Shown: positions 17,510 to 25,719, counted from the first letter of the stretch. The stretch: 64,000 bases of DNA from Flavobacterium fontis (GCF_900129405.1 NZ_FQVQ01000003.1:62001-126000); one strand, 5' to 3'. Made by a program: numbers and translations. Notes: generated by a model not told the origin, from the letters alone.

Positions 17510-17648
17510 CCCCGCTGGCGCGGATTTACAATCCGTGCCCACACCGTAAAAGGCAAAAACTTGATTAAATTAGATATAGTATATTTAACGTTGAGCCAAT
17601 ATATAGCAAACATGGATGAGCGCGGATTGTAAATCCGCGCTATCGGGG
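17510..17648 (+). repeat. REPIN-like element, copy 6
   Basis: 139 bp with flanking CCCC/GGGG. Right arm GCGCGGATTGTAAATCCGCGC has gained a longer perfect palindrome than other copies. Confidence 0.9.
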
Positions 17649-17710
17649 TTGCAGGATATGCAAGCATGACAGCACAGCAAATGATTTTAAAATTTAAATT
17701 AAAAAGATAA
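17645..17710 (+). pseudogene. toxin C-terminal tail remnant, unit 8
   Basis: Twenty-one codons (GVAGYASMTAQQMILKFKLKR) begin in the last bases of copy 6 and stop 2 bp before the next ATG. The frame relative to the repeat differs from unit 7, so the repeat is not a common coding segment. Confidence 0.5.
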
Positions 17711-17712
17711 TC

Positions 17713-17991
17713 ATGAAATTACATAGTGAAGGTAAAATTGATGAAAATGGTAAAATTTTTAGTGACGAATTGATAACTGAAAAACAAGGTTATGAAGCGA
17801 TGCTATTGATGTTATACAATTACTGGAAATCAACAGATTCAAATGACTTGACTGATATATTAAGTGGTGGTGAGTATTGGCTAGATTATGATATTCCTGC
17901 TGATTCTGCTTTCTGGGAGTATTGGCTTGAGGCAGTTGATAAAATAAAAAAAAATGGATTTTTAAAACTAAAGAAATTGTCTAAAGAATAG
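17713..17991 (+). CDS. small cytoplasmic protein, island gene 8 (putative immunity protein)
   Basis: A 92-residue acidic protein without a signal sequence, the only clearly cytoplasmic product of the island. It is predicted helical and rich in Trp/Tyr and Asp/Glu (YNYWKST, EYWLDYDIPADSAFWEYWLEAV), a composition seen in immunity proteins that bind basic nuclease toxins. It starts 2 bp after the tail-like frame at 17645-17710. Family not recognised. Confidence 0.62.
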   Translation: MKLHSEGKIDENGKIFSDELITEKQGYEAMLLMLYNYWKSTDSNDLTDILSGGEYWLDYDIPADSAFWEYWLEAVDKIKKNGFLKLKKLSKE

Positions 17992-18028
17992 AATAATTAC
18001 TAGAAAATCAAATGGGTACTAAAAAAAG

Positions 18029-18165
18029 CCCGATCGCGCGGATTTACAATCCGTGCCCACACCGTAAAAGGCAAAAACTTGATTAAATTAGATATAGTAT
18101 ATTTAACGTTGAGTCAATATATAGTAAACATGGATGAGCAGGGATTGTAAATCCGCGCTATCGGG
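18029..18165 (+). repeat. REPIN-like element, copy 7
   Basis: 137 bp, core intact, ATAGTAAAC in place of ATAGCAAAC and GAGCAGGGATT in place of GAGCACGGATT in the right arm. The 68 bp after it hold no convincing tail frame. Confidence 0.9.
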
Positions 18166-18233
18166 ATATGTTCTATAATTATTGGTGTTGTTCTACTGTT
18201 TTCATAATGTTTAATTGTTTGTTTTAATTTATG

Positions 18234-18836
18234 ATGAAGTATTTTTGGTTTTTAATTTTTTTTCTTGCCTTTTGCAAAAACAAGAAAACAGAAGAATGTA
18301 TTGATAGAGGAATAAATATTGAATATTTAACCGATATTGATAAATTGATTAAAGATGGATATAAATGTGAAACCACATTTAATGATTTTAATATTGATGA
18401 ATTAAAAAAGTGCAAAGTATTATTCTCAGATTCTAAATACAAAATAATTTATAATGGTTATAAGTCTAGATTACTTATTGATAAAAAAGAGAATATTACG
18501 ATTGCAATAAATTCTCGGACTGTTGATTTTAAAACTATAAAGAATTTACCCTTCGCGTTATTTTTACTTAATGATAAATTAATGCCAATTTATGCAATTT
18601 CAAGGCTTGGGGAGGAAAAAACTTTTGTTTATAAAATTGAATACTTGAATGAAAATATTATTCTTAGTAGAGCTGTAGATAAAGAAGTTGCCGAAATTGA
18701 TATCAATAAATTAAAATATTCTCAGATAAAAGAAATTTTTAAAAAAAGTATTTATAGTTTCAGGTACAAAAAAGAGAAACTAACTTTAGATAGTTATTAT
18801 AATAAGGTACCTTTTTGGACAGCAGGCTTAAATTAA
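18234..18836 (+). CDS. lipoprotein of unknown function, island gene 9 (putative immunity protein)
   Basis: A 200-residue protein with a lipoprotein-like signal (MKYFWFLIFFLAFC). The body alternates short strands and lysine-rich turns; its C terminus ends with VPFWTAGLN. The start may also be one codon earlier at 18231. No homologous family is apparent. It ends 20 bp before repeat copy 8. Confidence 0.58.
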   Translation: MKYFWFLIFFLAFCKNKKTEECIDRGINIEYLTDIDKLIKDGYKCETTFNDFNIDELKKCKVLFSDSKYKIIYNGYKSRLLIDKKENITIAINSRTVDFKTIKNLPFALFLLNDKLMPIYAISRLGEEKTFVYKIEYLNENIILSRAVDKEVAEIDINKLKYSQIKEIFKKSIYSFRYKKEKLTLDSYYNKVPFWTAGLN

Positions 18837-18856
18837 ACAATAAAGACTCTAAACTC

Positions 18857-18993
18857 CCCGCTGACGCGGATTTATAAACCGTATCCACACCGTAAAAGGC
18901 AATAACTTGATTAAATTAGATATAGTATATTTAACGTTGAGTCAATATATAGCAAACACGGATGAGCACGGATTGTAAATCCGCGCTATCGGG
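18857..18993 (+). repeat. REPIN-like element, copy 8
   Basis: 137 bp. The left arm is altered (GATTTATAAACCGTATCC) so its hairpin is weakened; the right arm is the common version. Core intact. Confidence 0.9.
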
Positions 18994-19124
18994 ATAATAG
19001 ACGAATTGATAATATCGTTACACTACAAATAATATTTCATGATCGAAACAATCCAAAAATAGAAATGATTGTTAATCCAACTACTAATGGAAGTATTAGT
19101 GTAACAAAAAATAAAATCCCCTAA
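18993..19124 (+). pseudogene. toxin C-terminal tail remnant, unit 10
   Basis: The longest and most protein-like tail directly after a repeat: 43 codons from the last base of copy 8 (DNRRIDNIVTLQIIFHDRN ... SISVTKNKIP). Its TAA abuts the ATG of the next gene. There is no start codon. It resembles the final beta segment of a secreted toxin, without an identifiable active site. Confidence 0.55.
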
Positions 19125-19472
19125 ATGAAAAAAAATGTAATTATCTTATTTTTAATGATTTCTTGTAATTCAAACAAAGAAATAATTAATGGTTGTAATG
19201 AGAATAAAGAATTTAAGAAGGTCTTTTTTTCACACTTTGATTATATAAAAAACAACATTTACATAAGGCAAGATATAAAATTTAGAGAATCGTTAATTTT
19301 CATTTCTAATTATACACATGTTTCTCTCGATAGAATTGTAAATTATTCAGGAACATATCCTTACGGTGTTTTTATAAAAGATTCAGTAATTTGGAGAAAT
19401 TGGTACGAGGAAAATAAATGCAATAATATACAACTAAAGAAAGAATTGATTATACCTGAAATTTTAAAATAA
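19125..19472 (+). CDS. lipoprotein of unknown function, island gene 10 (paralogue of gene 4)
   Basis: A 115-residue lipoprotein (VIILFLMISC) homologous to island gene 4: shared CNEN, FISNYTHVS, YPYGVF and WYEENKCNNIQ segments. It lacks about ten residues in the middle relative to gene 4 and has a ten-residue C-terminal extension. It directly follows the stop of the unit 10 tail. Two diverged copies of one family in different cassettes suggest either duplication or separate acquisition. Confidence 0.65.
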   Translation: MKKNVIILFLMISCNSNKEIINGCNENKEFKKVFFSHFDYIKNNIYIRQDIKFRESLIFISNYTHVSLDRIVNYSGTYPYGVFIKDSVIWRNWYEENKCNNIQLKKELIIPEILK

Positions 19473-19510
19473 TAGATGTTATCTTGACATTTAATTTCTA
19501 GCTACCCCCC

Positions 19511-19646
19511 CCCGCTGGCGCGGATTTACAATCCGTGCCCACACCGTAAAAGGCAAAAACTTGATTAAATTAGATATAGTATATTTAACGTTGAGTCAAT
19601 ATATAGCAAACATGAATGAGCAGGGTTATAAATCCGCGCTGTCGGG
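19511..19646 (+). repeat. REPIN-like element, copy 9
   Basis: 136 bp, preceded by a run of C (nine in all at 19505-19513). The left arm is the common version and the right arm is the copy 4 version, so the copy is a mosaic. Confidence 0.9.
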
Positions 19647-19724
19647 ACTATAAGTTCAACAGTTTACAGTATTTCAGAGGTTTACAGCGCTGATAATGGC
19701 CAATATATAGGCAGAATTAGATAA
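19644..19724 (+). pseudogene. toxin C-terminal tail remnant, unit 11
   Basis: Twenty-six codons (GTISSTVYSISEVYSADNGQ ... IGRIR) run from the end of copy 9 to a stop 19 bp before the last island gene. The pattern is beta-strand-like and has no start codon. Confidence 0.5.
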
Positions 19725-19743
19725 TTTAACTTTTAGGAAATTC

Positions 19744-20013
19744 ATGAAAAGATTTAAATCCTGGCTTACATACTTTATTTTTTTTGGTATTTACATTTTT
19801 CAACTTTGGTCATTTATCTCAATAACTTCTGATGTGATAATTAGATTATTTTTTAAAGATAAAGTTTATATTTTTCACATATTATTTATTTTTGTTTTAA
19901 TCTTTCTGCCGATTCTTTTTAAAAAGACAAATTTGTTTCTACCCTATTTAATATTTATAAATATTCTATTGTTTATATTGAATCAACAATATGGAAACTA
20001 CCATTTATGGTGA
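19744..20013 (+). CDS. small membrane protein, island gene 11 (putative immunity protein)
   Basis: An 89-residue hydrophobic protein with about three membrane helices (residues 8-28, 38-58 and 62-82). No family recognised. It is the last gene of the island; the bracketing inverted repeat begins 34 bp after its stop. It shares its membrane character, but no obvious sequence, with island gene 5. Confidence 0.5.
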   Translation: MKRFKSWLTYFIFFGIYIFQLWSFISITSDVIIRLFFKDKVYIFHILFIFVLIFLPILFKKTNLFLPYLIFINILLFILNQQYGNYHLW

Positions 20014-20047
20014 TTTTGTATAATGTTATACCCTCTGCGACCTCGCG

Positions 20048-20085
20048 AAATGAAATTCGACGAAGTCAATCCTTCGGGTGGTTTT
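20048..20085 (-). repeat. right copy of the inverted repeat that brackets the island
   Basis: From AAATGAAATTCGACG to TTCGGGTGGTTTT this is the inverse of 12676-12714, differing in the CCTTCGGG/ATTTCGGG part. The copies are about 7.3 kb apart and enclose the whole array. Confidence 0.75.
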
Positions 20086-20135
20086 GTGTTATAAAATCCT
20101 ATATTTCTAATTACATTATAGTTGATAAATAGCTG

Positions 20136-20259
20136 AAGTCCTAGCCCTGGTGGCAGTGGAAAGCCCGGAAGGGGGATGCGTTGGTTTTTACCGCCGAGGG
20201 AGAGCGACCCAAGAAGCTAGAGCGCGGCGTAGTAAAAACACGCAGGCCACTGAGGACTT
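20136..20259. repeat. large palindromic structured element
   Basis: Nested pairing: AAGTCCT (20136) with AGGACTT (20253), CAGTGG with CCACTG, and further in GTTTTTAC with GTAAAAAC. The GC content is much higher than in the island. The opening (AGCCCTGGTGGCAG) recalls that of the element at 46296, and I associate it with the dispersed AGCCC-type palindromes of flavobacterial genomes. It accounts for most of the 20014-20377 gap; the remaining bases show no gene. Confidence 0.5.
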
Positions 20260-20330
20260 GCAACGAACAACAGGAAATAGCTCCAAAACAATATATTCAG
20301 GTTTGCGGTTCACGGCACGTTTATAAACCA

Positions 20331-20354
20331 AAAAACCACCCCGAAGGATGGTTT
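20331..20354 (-). terminator. intrinsic terminator of the Bax inhibitor-1 gene
   Basis: On the minus strand AAAACCATCC...GGTGGTTTT with an adjoining T run, 24 bp beyond the stop of the gene. It shares the CCACCC/GGGTGG motif with the bracketing inverted repeats. Confidence 0.6.
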
Positions 20355-20377
20355 TCTTGTTATAGTTTAATGCTGAC

Positions 20378-21130
20378 TTAGTCTCGGCTGCTTATTTTGG
20401 ATAGCAATCGCAAGAACTCGATATACAACCAAACTAGGGTGACCATCAAGCCCATCGCGCCAAACCACTCCATATACTTGGGCATGCGGTTGGCGATGCC
20501 TTTTTCAATTTGATCAAAGTCCAAAAACAAGTTTAACGCCGCAATGACAATCACAAAAACGCTAATGCCAATACTCATTAAACTGTGGCCATGATGAACG
20601 GGTTGGAAGTTGGTAAAAAGCGAAATCAACCAAGAGATCAAATAATAGGCAGCAATAGCCAACGTAGCGGCCACGACCACCGAACGAAACTTCTCGGTGA
20701 CTTTCACCACTTGATATTTGTATAAGGCCAAACAAATGAAAAACGTTATAAATGTGGCACCCACGGCTTGAATAACAATTCCTGGGTAGGCAGCTTCAAA
20801 ATAAGCCGATACGCCCCCGATGAACAATCCTTCAAAAACCGCATATCCTGGCGCTAAGAAGGGCGACCAAGCAGGTTTGAACGACGCGACCAATACAGCA
20901 ATTAAGCCCACAATTGCCCCGCCAAACACGAGAATTAACGGGTTGTACCCCGCATTAATCATCATCCATGTGATGACGGCACCGCCCACGAGCAATACCA
21001 ACAAAAGGAACGATTTGTTGATGGTTCCGTTTAGGGTCATCGTTTGGTTGTAATCAATAAGTACCGCATCGTGTACGGTTTCACTTTCCTTGTAGGATTT
21101 GGTGTTGAAAAAAGGATTTCTAGATTCCAT
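20378..21130 (-). CDS. Bax inhibitor-1/YccA family membrane protein
   Basis: A 250-residue inner-membrane protein with seven hydrophobic segments after a 30-residue polar N terminus, typical of the BI-1/YccA family, in which some bacterial members act as pH-sensitive calcium leak channels. The C-terminal half has the characteristic acidic positions (LFLDFDQIEKG and the following helix). A TATCTTTG box on the minus strand (21150-21157) precedes the start by about 20 bp, and a bidirectional terminator separates it from pyk, so it is transcribed alone. Confidence 0.87.
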   Translation of the reverse strand: MESRNPFFNTKSYKESETVHDAVLIDYNQTMTLNGTINKSFLLLVLLVGGAVITWMMINAGYNPLILVFGGAIVGLIAVLVASFKPAWSPFLAPGYAVFEGLFIGGVSAYFEAAYPGIVIQAVGATFITFFICLALYKYQVVKVTEKFRSVVVAATLAIAAYYLISWLISLFTNFQPVHHGHSLMSIGISVFVIVIAALNLFLDFDQIEKGIANRMPKYMEWFGAMGLMVTLVWLYIEFLRLLSKISSRD

Positions 21131-21174
21131 AGTACTGTAGTTTATGTCTCAAAGATAATTTGATTTTTTGGAAC

Positions 21175-21218
21175 GAAAAAAGGATTATCAAAATTCTAAC
21201 AGGTTGATAATCCTTTTT
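21175..21218. terminator. bidirectional terminator downstream of pyk
   Basis: A perfect 15-pair stem (AAAAAGGATTATCAA/TTGATAATCCTTTTT) with a 12-base loop, 21 bp past the pyk stop. Confidence 0.85.
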
Positions 21219-21238
21219 ACGATGTATACTTCGTGCGT

Positions 21239-22669
21239 TTATTCGATTTCAGAGATACGCAAGGTGTTGACCATTCCGCGTTCTACTACGGGCATCGCCG
21301 CAAGGTTGATCAGGATATCGCCTTTTTTAACAAACCCACGGTCTTTGGCCATTTGGTTAATGTCGTCAACGGTATCGTCGGTGGTGACAAACTTGTCGTA
21401 ATAAAACGCATTGACACCCCATAACAAGTTCAATTGCGTTAGAATATACTTATTGGACGTGTACACGAGAATGTGTGCTGAGGGGCGCCATGCCGAAATT
21501 TGAAACGCCGTGTACCCGCTGTTGGTAAGCGTTGATATCGCTTTGGCTTTGATGTCGTTGGCCATCGTAGCGGCGTGGTAGCAAATCGATTTGGTTATGA
21601 ATCGTTTGGTACGTACGTGTGGCGGGTTTTGGGGAACTTGAATCAAAGGCGAATCTTCGACAGCCTCAATGATTTGGGTCATTTTTTCAATGACTTGCAC
21701 GGGATAGTTTCCTACCGAGGTTTCACCCGAAAGCATTACCGCATCGGCGCCATCCATAACCGAGTTGGCCACGTCGTTGACTTCAGCACGGGTGGGAGTC
21801 AAGCTGGTAATCATGGTTTCCATCATTTGGGTCGCTACGATTACAGGGATACGGGCTGTTTTGGCGCGGTGGATTAATTTTTTCTGAATTAAAGGTACTT
21901 CGTGTGCTGGAATTTCCACCCCGAGGTCACCCCGCGCTACCATCAATCCGTCGCAGTAGGCTACAATCTTATCGATGTTTTCAACGGCTTCGGGTTTTTC
22001 AATTTTGGCGACAATCGGAATTTTATGATCGGTATGTTCAGAAATTAATTCTTGCAATTCCATCAAGTCTTTTGGGGTGCGCACAAAGGAGAGTGCAATC
22101 CAATCCACGTCGTTTTCAATAGCAAAAATCGCGTCTTTGATGTCTTTTGGGGTCAAAGCAGGAAGGGAAACCTTGGTGTTGGGCAGGTTGACTCCTTTTT
22201 TGGATTTTAGGGGACCTCCTTGAATGACTTTGGTTTTTACTTCGTTTTTTCCGTCGGTTTCGATGACTTCAAAAATGAGTTTCCCGTCGTCGAGAAGGAT
22301 GCGTTCGCCTGGATTTACATCACTTGGAAACGCTTTGTAGTTCATGTATACGCGTTCGGCATTGCCGGGAACGTCTTCGGCAGTTTGAAAAGTGATTACA
22401 TCTCCTGGATTGACCACAACGTCTTCTTTCATAACGCCTACCCGTAATTTGGGTCCTTGTAAGTCGGCTAAAATAGCGGTGGTGTAGCCAAATTCCTGGT
22501 TTAATCCACGGATAATGTCAATTCGCTCTTTTACATCGGCATAGTCGGCATGCGAAAAGTTAATACGGAACACATTGACTCCGGCGTCGATCATGTCTTT
22601 GATTACCTCGCGGGTACTACACGCCGGCCCCAAGGTGGCCACGATTTTGGTTTTTTTTCTAGTCGGCAT
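21239..22669 (-). CDS. pyk: pyruvate kinase
   Basis: A 476-residue glycolytic enzyme that transfers phosphate from phosphoenolpyruvate to ADP. Visible motifs: KIVATLGPACS at the N terminus, the catalytic-lysine segment IVAKIEKPEAVENID, the metal-binding MVARGDLGVEIP, and the ATQMMETMI helix. Length is standard. It is the last gene of the acpP-fabF-rnc-IPExxxVDY-pyk run and starts 4 bp after the IPExxxVDY stop, so those two are co-transcribed; a strong terminator follows. Confidence 0.97.
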   Translation of the reverse strand: MPTRKKTKIVATLGPACSTREVIKDMIDAGVNVFRINFSHADYADVKERIDIIRGLNQEFGYTTAILADLQGPKLRVGVMKEDVVVNPGDVITFQTAEDVPGNAERVYMNYKAFPSDVNPGERILLDDGKLIFEVIETDGKNEVKTKVIQGGPLKSKKGVNLPNTKVSLPALTPKDIKDAIFAIENDVDWIALSFVRTPKDLMELQELISEHTDHKIPIVAKIEKPEAVENIDKIVAYCDGLMVARGDLGVEIPAHEVPLIQKKLIHRAKTARIPVIVATQMMETMITSLTPTRAEVNDVANSVMDGADAVMLSGETSVGNYPVQVIEKMTQIIEAVEDSPLIQVPQNPPHVRTKRFITKSICYHAATMANDIKAKAISTLTNSGYTAFQISAWRPSAHILVYTSNKYILTQLNLLWGVNAFYYDKFVTTDDTVDDINQMAKDRGFVKKGDILINLAAMPVVERGMVNTLRISEIE

Positions 22670-22673
22670 TCTT

Positions 22674-23159
22674 TTAAAAAATTAGATTGTGTTTGGACTT
22701 TAGTTGTTTTTTATCAATACGGTAAGCCATACTTACCCATTCAATTTCGCTGATTTTTCGAATCACTTCATCCAAATCGACATCGTTTTCTAGATTGTCA
22801 ATTTTGAGAATATAATCCACTTTTTTGTACTCGGGCAATAAATACACCGAAGTGGCAACATCATTTTTTAGCGCGGCAAACAGCACCCCAGGACCTTGCG
22901 TTTCGGTGATGACTTCACTTTTATTTTGCACCAAATGCCAGGTAATGAAGCGGGATTCGTCATAAAATTCAAAGCGTGAAAGTCCGGTGCTTCCTTCTTT
23001 GATTTGTATGTGAAGGTCTTCTTGGGTTCGTGCCAACAAAACGTCGAGTTGTCGGTTTAGGTGAAAGGCCAAACGGGAATCTTCCAACGAAGTGTGCAAG
23101 GCGATTACCTCGTAATCTTGCGCTTCAAATTCATGGATGTAGATTTTTTGCGTCGCCAT
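22674..23159 (-). CDS. IPExxxVDY family protein
   Basis: A 161-residue protein of a Bacteroidota-specific family named for a conserved motif seen here as LPEYKKVDY near the middle. No function is established. It sits between rnc and pyk, the conserved position of the family in flavobacteria. The gap of about 110 bp to rnc may hold a separate promoter, but no consensus box is clear. Confidence 0.88.
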   Translation of the reverse strand: MATQKIYIHEFEAQDYEVIALHTSLEDSRLAFHLNRQLDVLLARTQEDLHIQIKEGSTGLSRFEFYDESRFITWHLVQNKSEVITETQGPGVLFAALKNDVATSVYLLPEYKKVDYILKIDNLENDVDLDEVIRKISEIEWVSMAYRIDKKQLKSKHNLIF

Positions 23160-23272
23160 TTCCGCCCAAATAAGTTGTAAATATACTTCATATCGGAATG
23201 CGTTTTACCGAGAGGAAGTTAGATTAACGTTATTTTATGAACGAAATCGTTGTAGGATTTTAAGATATTGCC

Positions 23273-24019
23273 CTATATTTTGTTAATTTTTTCTTGAAAT
23301 GCAAAATAGGCTCGTTTGGCTGCGATTTCTTCCGCTTTTTTCTTGGAGGTAGCTCGGGATTTGGCTACTACTTTTTGGTCAATGCTTAAGCGCACGCCGA
23401 AATATTTTTGACCGTCGTTGCCGTTGTCATCAAAAACATCAAAATGAAAGTTGTGTTTTTCTTTTTGGCACCATTCGATAACAAGGCTTTTGTAGCTTAT
23501 GACTTTTCCTTCTAATTTTTCGATATCCACGTAGGGAATGATGACTTTTTCGTGGATAAATTTTTCGCAAAAATCATAGCCTTTGTCCAAAAATATAGCT
23601 CCAATTAAGGCTTCAAAGATATTTCCGTGGATGTTTTCGCCAAAATGTTGGGCGGGGACTTTACTCTCGACAAATTGAATGAGATTCAAATCGCGTCCGA
23701 GTTCGTTTAAGTGTTCCCGACTCACAATTTTGGAGCGCATTTTGGTGAGATACCCTTCGTCACCTGTAGGCACTTCACGGTATAAATGGGCGGCAATTAC
23801 GGAGCCCAACATGGCATCGCCCAAGAACTCCAAACGTTCGTAATTCATAGGGCGCCCGTTTTCATCCATTAGGTTGGAGGAACGGTGCGTGAAGGCTTTT
23901 TTGTAATATTTTAATTGCCCTGGCGCAAATCCTAAGATGGTTTGTAGGGTCTCAAAAAAAATCCCGCCTTCTGTCTGAGGACGGGAGTTTTTAGCAAATA
24001 TTTTTTTAATAATTCTCAT
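23273..24019 (-). CDS. rnc: ribonuclease III
   Basis: A 248-residue double-strand-specific endoribonuclease that processes rRNA and structured transcripts. The catalytic signature NYERLEFLGDAMLGSVIA is present, with the second acidic cluster at FEALIGAIFLDKGYD. The C-terminal 70 residues form a double-stranded RNA-binding domain (YKSLVIEWCQ ... KKKAEEIAAKRAYF). It begins 8 bp after the fabF stop. Confidence 0.95.
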   Translation of the reverse strand: MRIIKKIFAKNSRPQTEGGIFFETLQTILGFAPGQLKYYKKAFTHRSSNLMDENGRPMNYERLEFLGDAMLGSVIAAHLYREVPTGDEGYLTKMRSKIVSREHLNELGRDLNLIQFVESKVPAQHFGENIHGNIFEALIGAIFLDKGYDFCEKFIHEKVIIPYVDIEKLEGKVISYKSLVIEWCQKEKHNFHFDVFDDNGNDGQKYFGVRLSIDQKVVAKSRATSKKKAEEIAAKRAYFAFQEKINKI

Positions 24020-24027
24020 AAAAGAGA

Positions 24028-25281
24028 TTACGCGTCAATTTTTTTAAAAAGTACACAAGCGTTGTGGCCCCCAAAACCAAAGGTGTTGCTCATGGCTACT
24101 TTGATCTCGCGTTTTTGTGCTTTATTCAAAGTAAGATTCAACGAAGGATCAATGTTTTCATCGACAACTTCATGGTTGATGGTCGGCGGAACGATACCGT
24201 GTTGCATCGCCAAAATTACCGCAATCGCCTCAATCGCACCCGCCGCACCCAACAAGTGGCCGGTCATAGATTTGGTTGAGTTGATGTTTAAGGTTTTGGC
24301 ATGGTCGCCAAAGACTGCACTAATTGCTTTTAATTCAGCGACATCTCCAAGAGGTGTGGAGGTTCCATGGGTGTTGATATGATCGACATCGGTGGGTTGC
24401 ATTCCCGCATCGCGAAGCGTATTTTGCATTACGGCGATAACACCTACGCCTTCAGGATGGGGTGCTGTGAGATGGTACGCGTCGGATGAAAGACCACCGC
24501 CTCCGATTTCACAATAAATTTTAGCACCACGAGCTTTGGCGTGTTCGTATTCTTCCAATACTAAGGCACCGGCACCTTCTCCGAGAACGAATCCGTCACG
24601 GGTGGCATCAAATGGGCGCGAAGCCGTTTCGGGGCTGTCGTTTCGGGTTGATAAAGCGTGCATCGAATTGAATCCGCCCATACCAGCAATGGTTACCGCG
24701 GCTTCTGAACCCCCAGAAATGATAACATCGCACATGCCCAATCGAATGTAGTTGAACGCGTCGATCAAGGCATTGGCGGAGGAAGCACAAGCCGAAACGG
24801 TGGTATAGTTAGGTCCCATAAAGCCATTGCGCATCGAGATGTGTGCAGGGGCAATATCGGCAATCATTTTTGGGATAAAAAACGGATTGAATTTGGGAGT
24901 TCCATCGCCTTTTGCGTAGTTTAAAACCTCTTCTTGGAACGTTTCTAAACCACCGATTCCAGCGCCCCAAATAACGCCTACGCGCGCTTTGTTGACATTG
25001 GTGTCGGTGATCCCCGCGTCTTTAATGGCTTCATCACTGGCAGCAATAGCATATTGTGAGAATTTGTCCAAACGACGGGATTCCTTGCGGTCCATGAATT
25101 GTTCGATGTCAAAATTTTTGACTTCACAAGCAAATTTGGTTTTGTGTTTTTCGGTATCATAATAGGTAATCGGGGCAGCCCCACTTTTCCCATTGACTAA
25201 ACCTTCCCAATAGGCTTCAATCGAATTTCCAATGGGAGTTAAGGCGCCAAGACCGGTAACAACAACACGCTTTAATTGCAT
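24028..25281 (-). CDS. fabF: beta-ketoacyl-ACP synthase II
   Basis: A 417-residue elongating condensing enzyme of fatty-acid synthesis that adds malonyl-ACP to acyl-ACP. The catalytic triad is visible: Cys165 (TVSACASSAN), His305 (NTHGTSTPLGD) and His342 (TGHLLGAAGA). The start at MQLKRVVVTGLG gives the usual length; the open frame continues to 25425 but those extra residues are not family-like. It follows acpP on the same strand, with a terminator-like hairpin in the gap, as expected where ACP is needed in large excess. Confidence 0.96.
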   Translation of the reverse strand: MQLKRVVVTGLGALTPIGNSIEAYWEGLVNGKSGAAPITYYDTEKHKTKFACEVKNFDIEQFMDRKESRRLDKFSQYAIAASDEAIKDAGITDTNVNKARVGVIWGAGIGGLETFQEEVLNYAKGDGTPKFNPFFIPKMIADIAPAHISMRNGFMGPNYTTVSACASSANALIDAFNYIRLGMCDVIISGGSEAAVTIAGMGGFNSMHALSTRNDSPETASRPFDATRDGFVLGEGAGALVLEEYEHAKARGAKIYCEIGGGGLSSDAYHLTAPHPEGVGVIAVMQNTLRDAGMQPTDVDHINTHGTSTPLGDVAELKAISAVFGDHAKTLNINSTKSMTGHLLGAAGAIEAIAVILAMQHGIVPPTINHEVVDENIDPSLNLTLNKAQKREIKVAMSNTFGFGGHNACVLFKKIDA

Positions 25282-25400
25282 AAAAATGGATTTAGTTTGT
25301 TCTGTATATAAAGAATACCCTTGTTCCTTTTTGGCAAATCGCAAAGAGACAGGGGTATTTATCTTTAGGATTGATTTACAATCGCAATGTAGTGATTTTG

Positions 25401-25440
25401 AAAATAATAAAAACCCGCATGCCAAAAAGGTACGCGGGTT
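25401..25440 (-). terminator. terminator or attenuator between acpP and fabF
   Basis: A 12-pair stem with one mismatch (AACCCGCATGCC/GGTACGCGGGTT) followed on the minus strand by a T-rich run, 13 bp after the acpP stop. It would let acpP be made in excess over fabF. Confidence 0.7.
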
Positions 25441-25452
25441 TGGTATATTTTA

Positions 25453-25689
25453 TTATTTTTTAGCTTCTTCGATGTAAGAGATAGCTTGACCAACTGTTGA
25501 GATGTTCTCAGCTTGATCGTCTGGAATTTGAATGTCAAATTCTTTCTCGAACTCCATGATAAGCTCAACAGTATCTAATGAATCGGCTCCCAAGTCATTG
25601 GTGAAGCTTGCTTCAGATACAACTTCATTCTCGTCAACTCCTAGTTTGTCCACGATAATCGCTTTAACTCTTGATGCAATGTCTGACAT
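25453..25689 (-). CDS. acpP: acyl carrier protein
   Basis: A 78-residue acidic four-helix protein that carries acyl chains on a phosphopantetheine arm attached to Ser37 in the [11 protein letters not shown] motif. A TATTTTTG box on the minus strand (25720-25727) precedes the gene. It lies at the head of the fabF-rnc-pyk cluster and is divergent from purN. Confidence 0.97.
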   Translation of the reverse strand: MSDIASRVKAIIVDKLGVDENEVVSEASFTNDLGADSLDTVELIMEFEKEFDIQIPDDQAENISTVGQAISYIEEAKK

Positions 25690-25719
25690 AGTTTCTAATT
25701 TTTAATTTTTAATTGTTGG

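Noticed and set aside
19505..19513. Run of nine C as a phase-variation tract
   Set aside because: It lies between a stop codon and a repeat, not in a coding frame or a promoter, so length changes would have no evident effect.
14118..19646. Integron cassette array with attC sites
   Set aside because: The element size and co-oriented small genes recall attC arrays, but the repeat ends lack the RYYYAAC/GTTRRRY core sites, no integrase is present, and the tail frames before each gene are not a feature of integron cassettes.
14118..19646. CRISPR array
   Set aside because: Repeats are far too long, spacing is irregular (roughly 350-950 bp) and the intervals contain genes; no cas gene is present.
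20181..20381. Open frame in the structured element beside the island
   Set aside because: The frame coincides with long palindromic arms and the Bax inhibitor terminator, and the product has no protein-like pattern.
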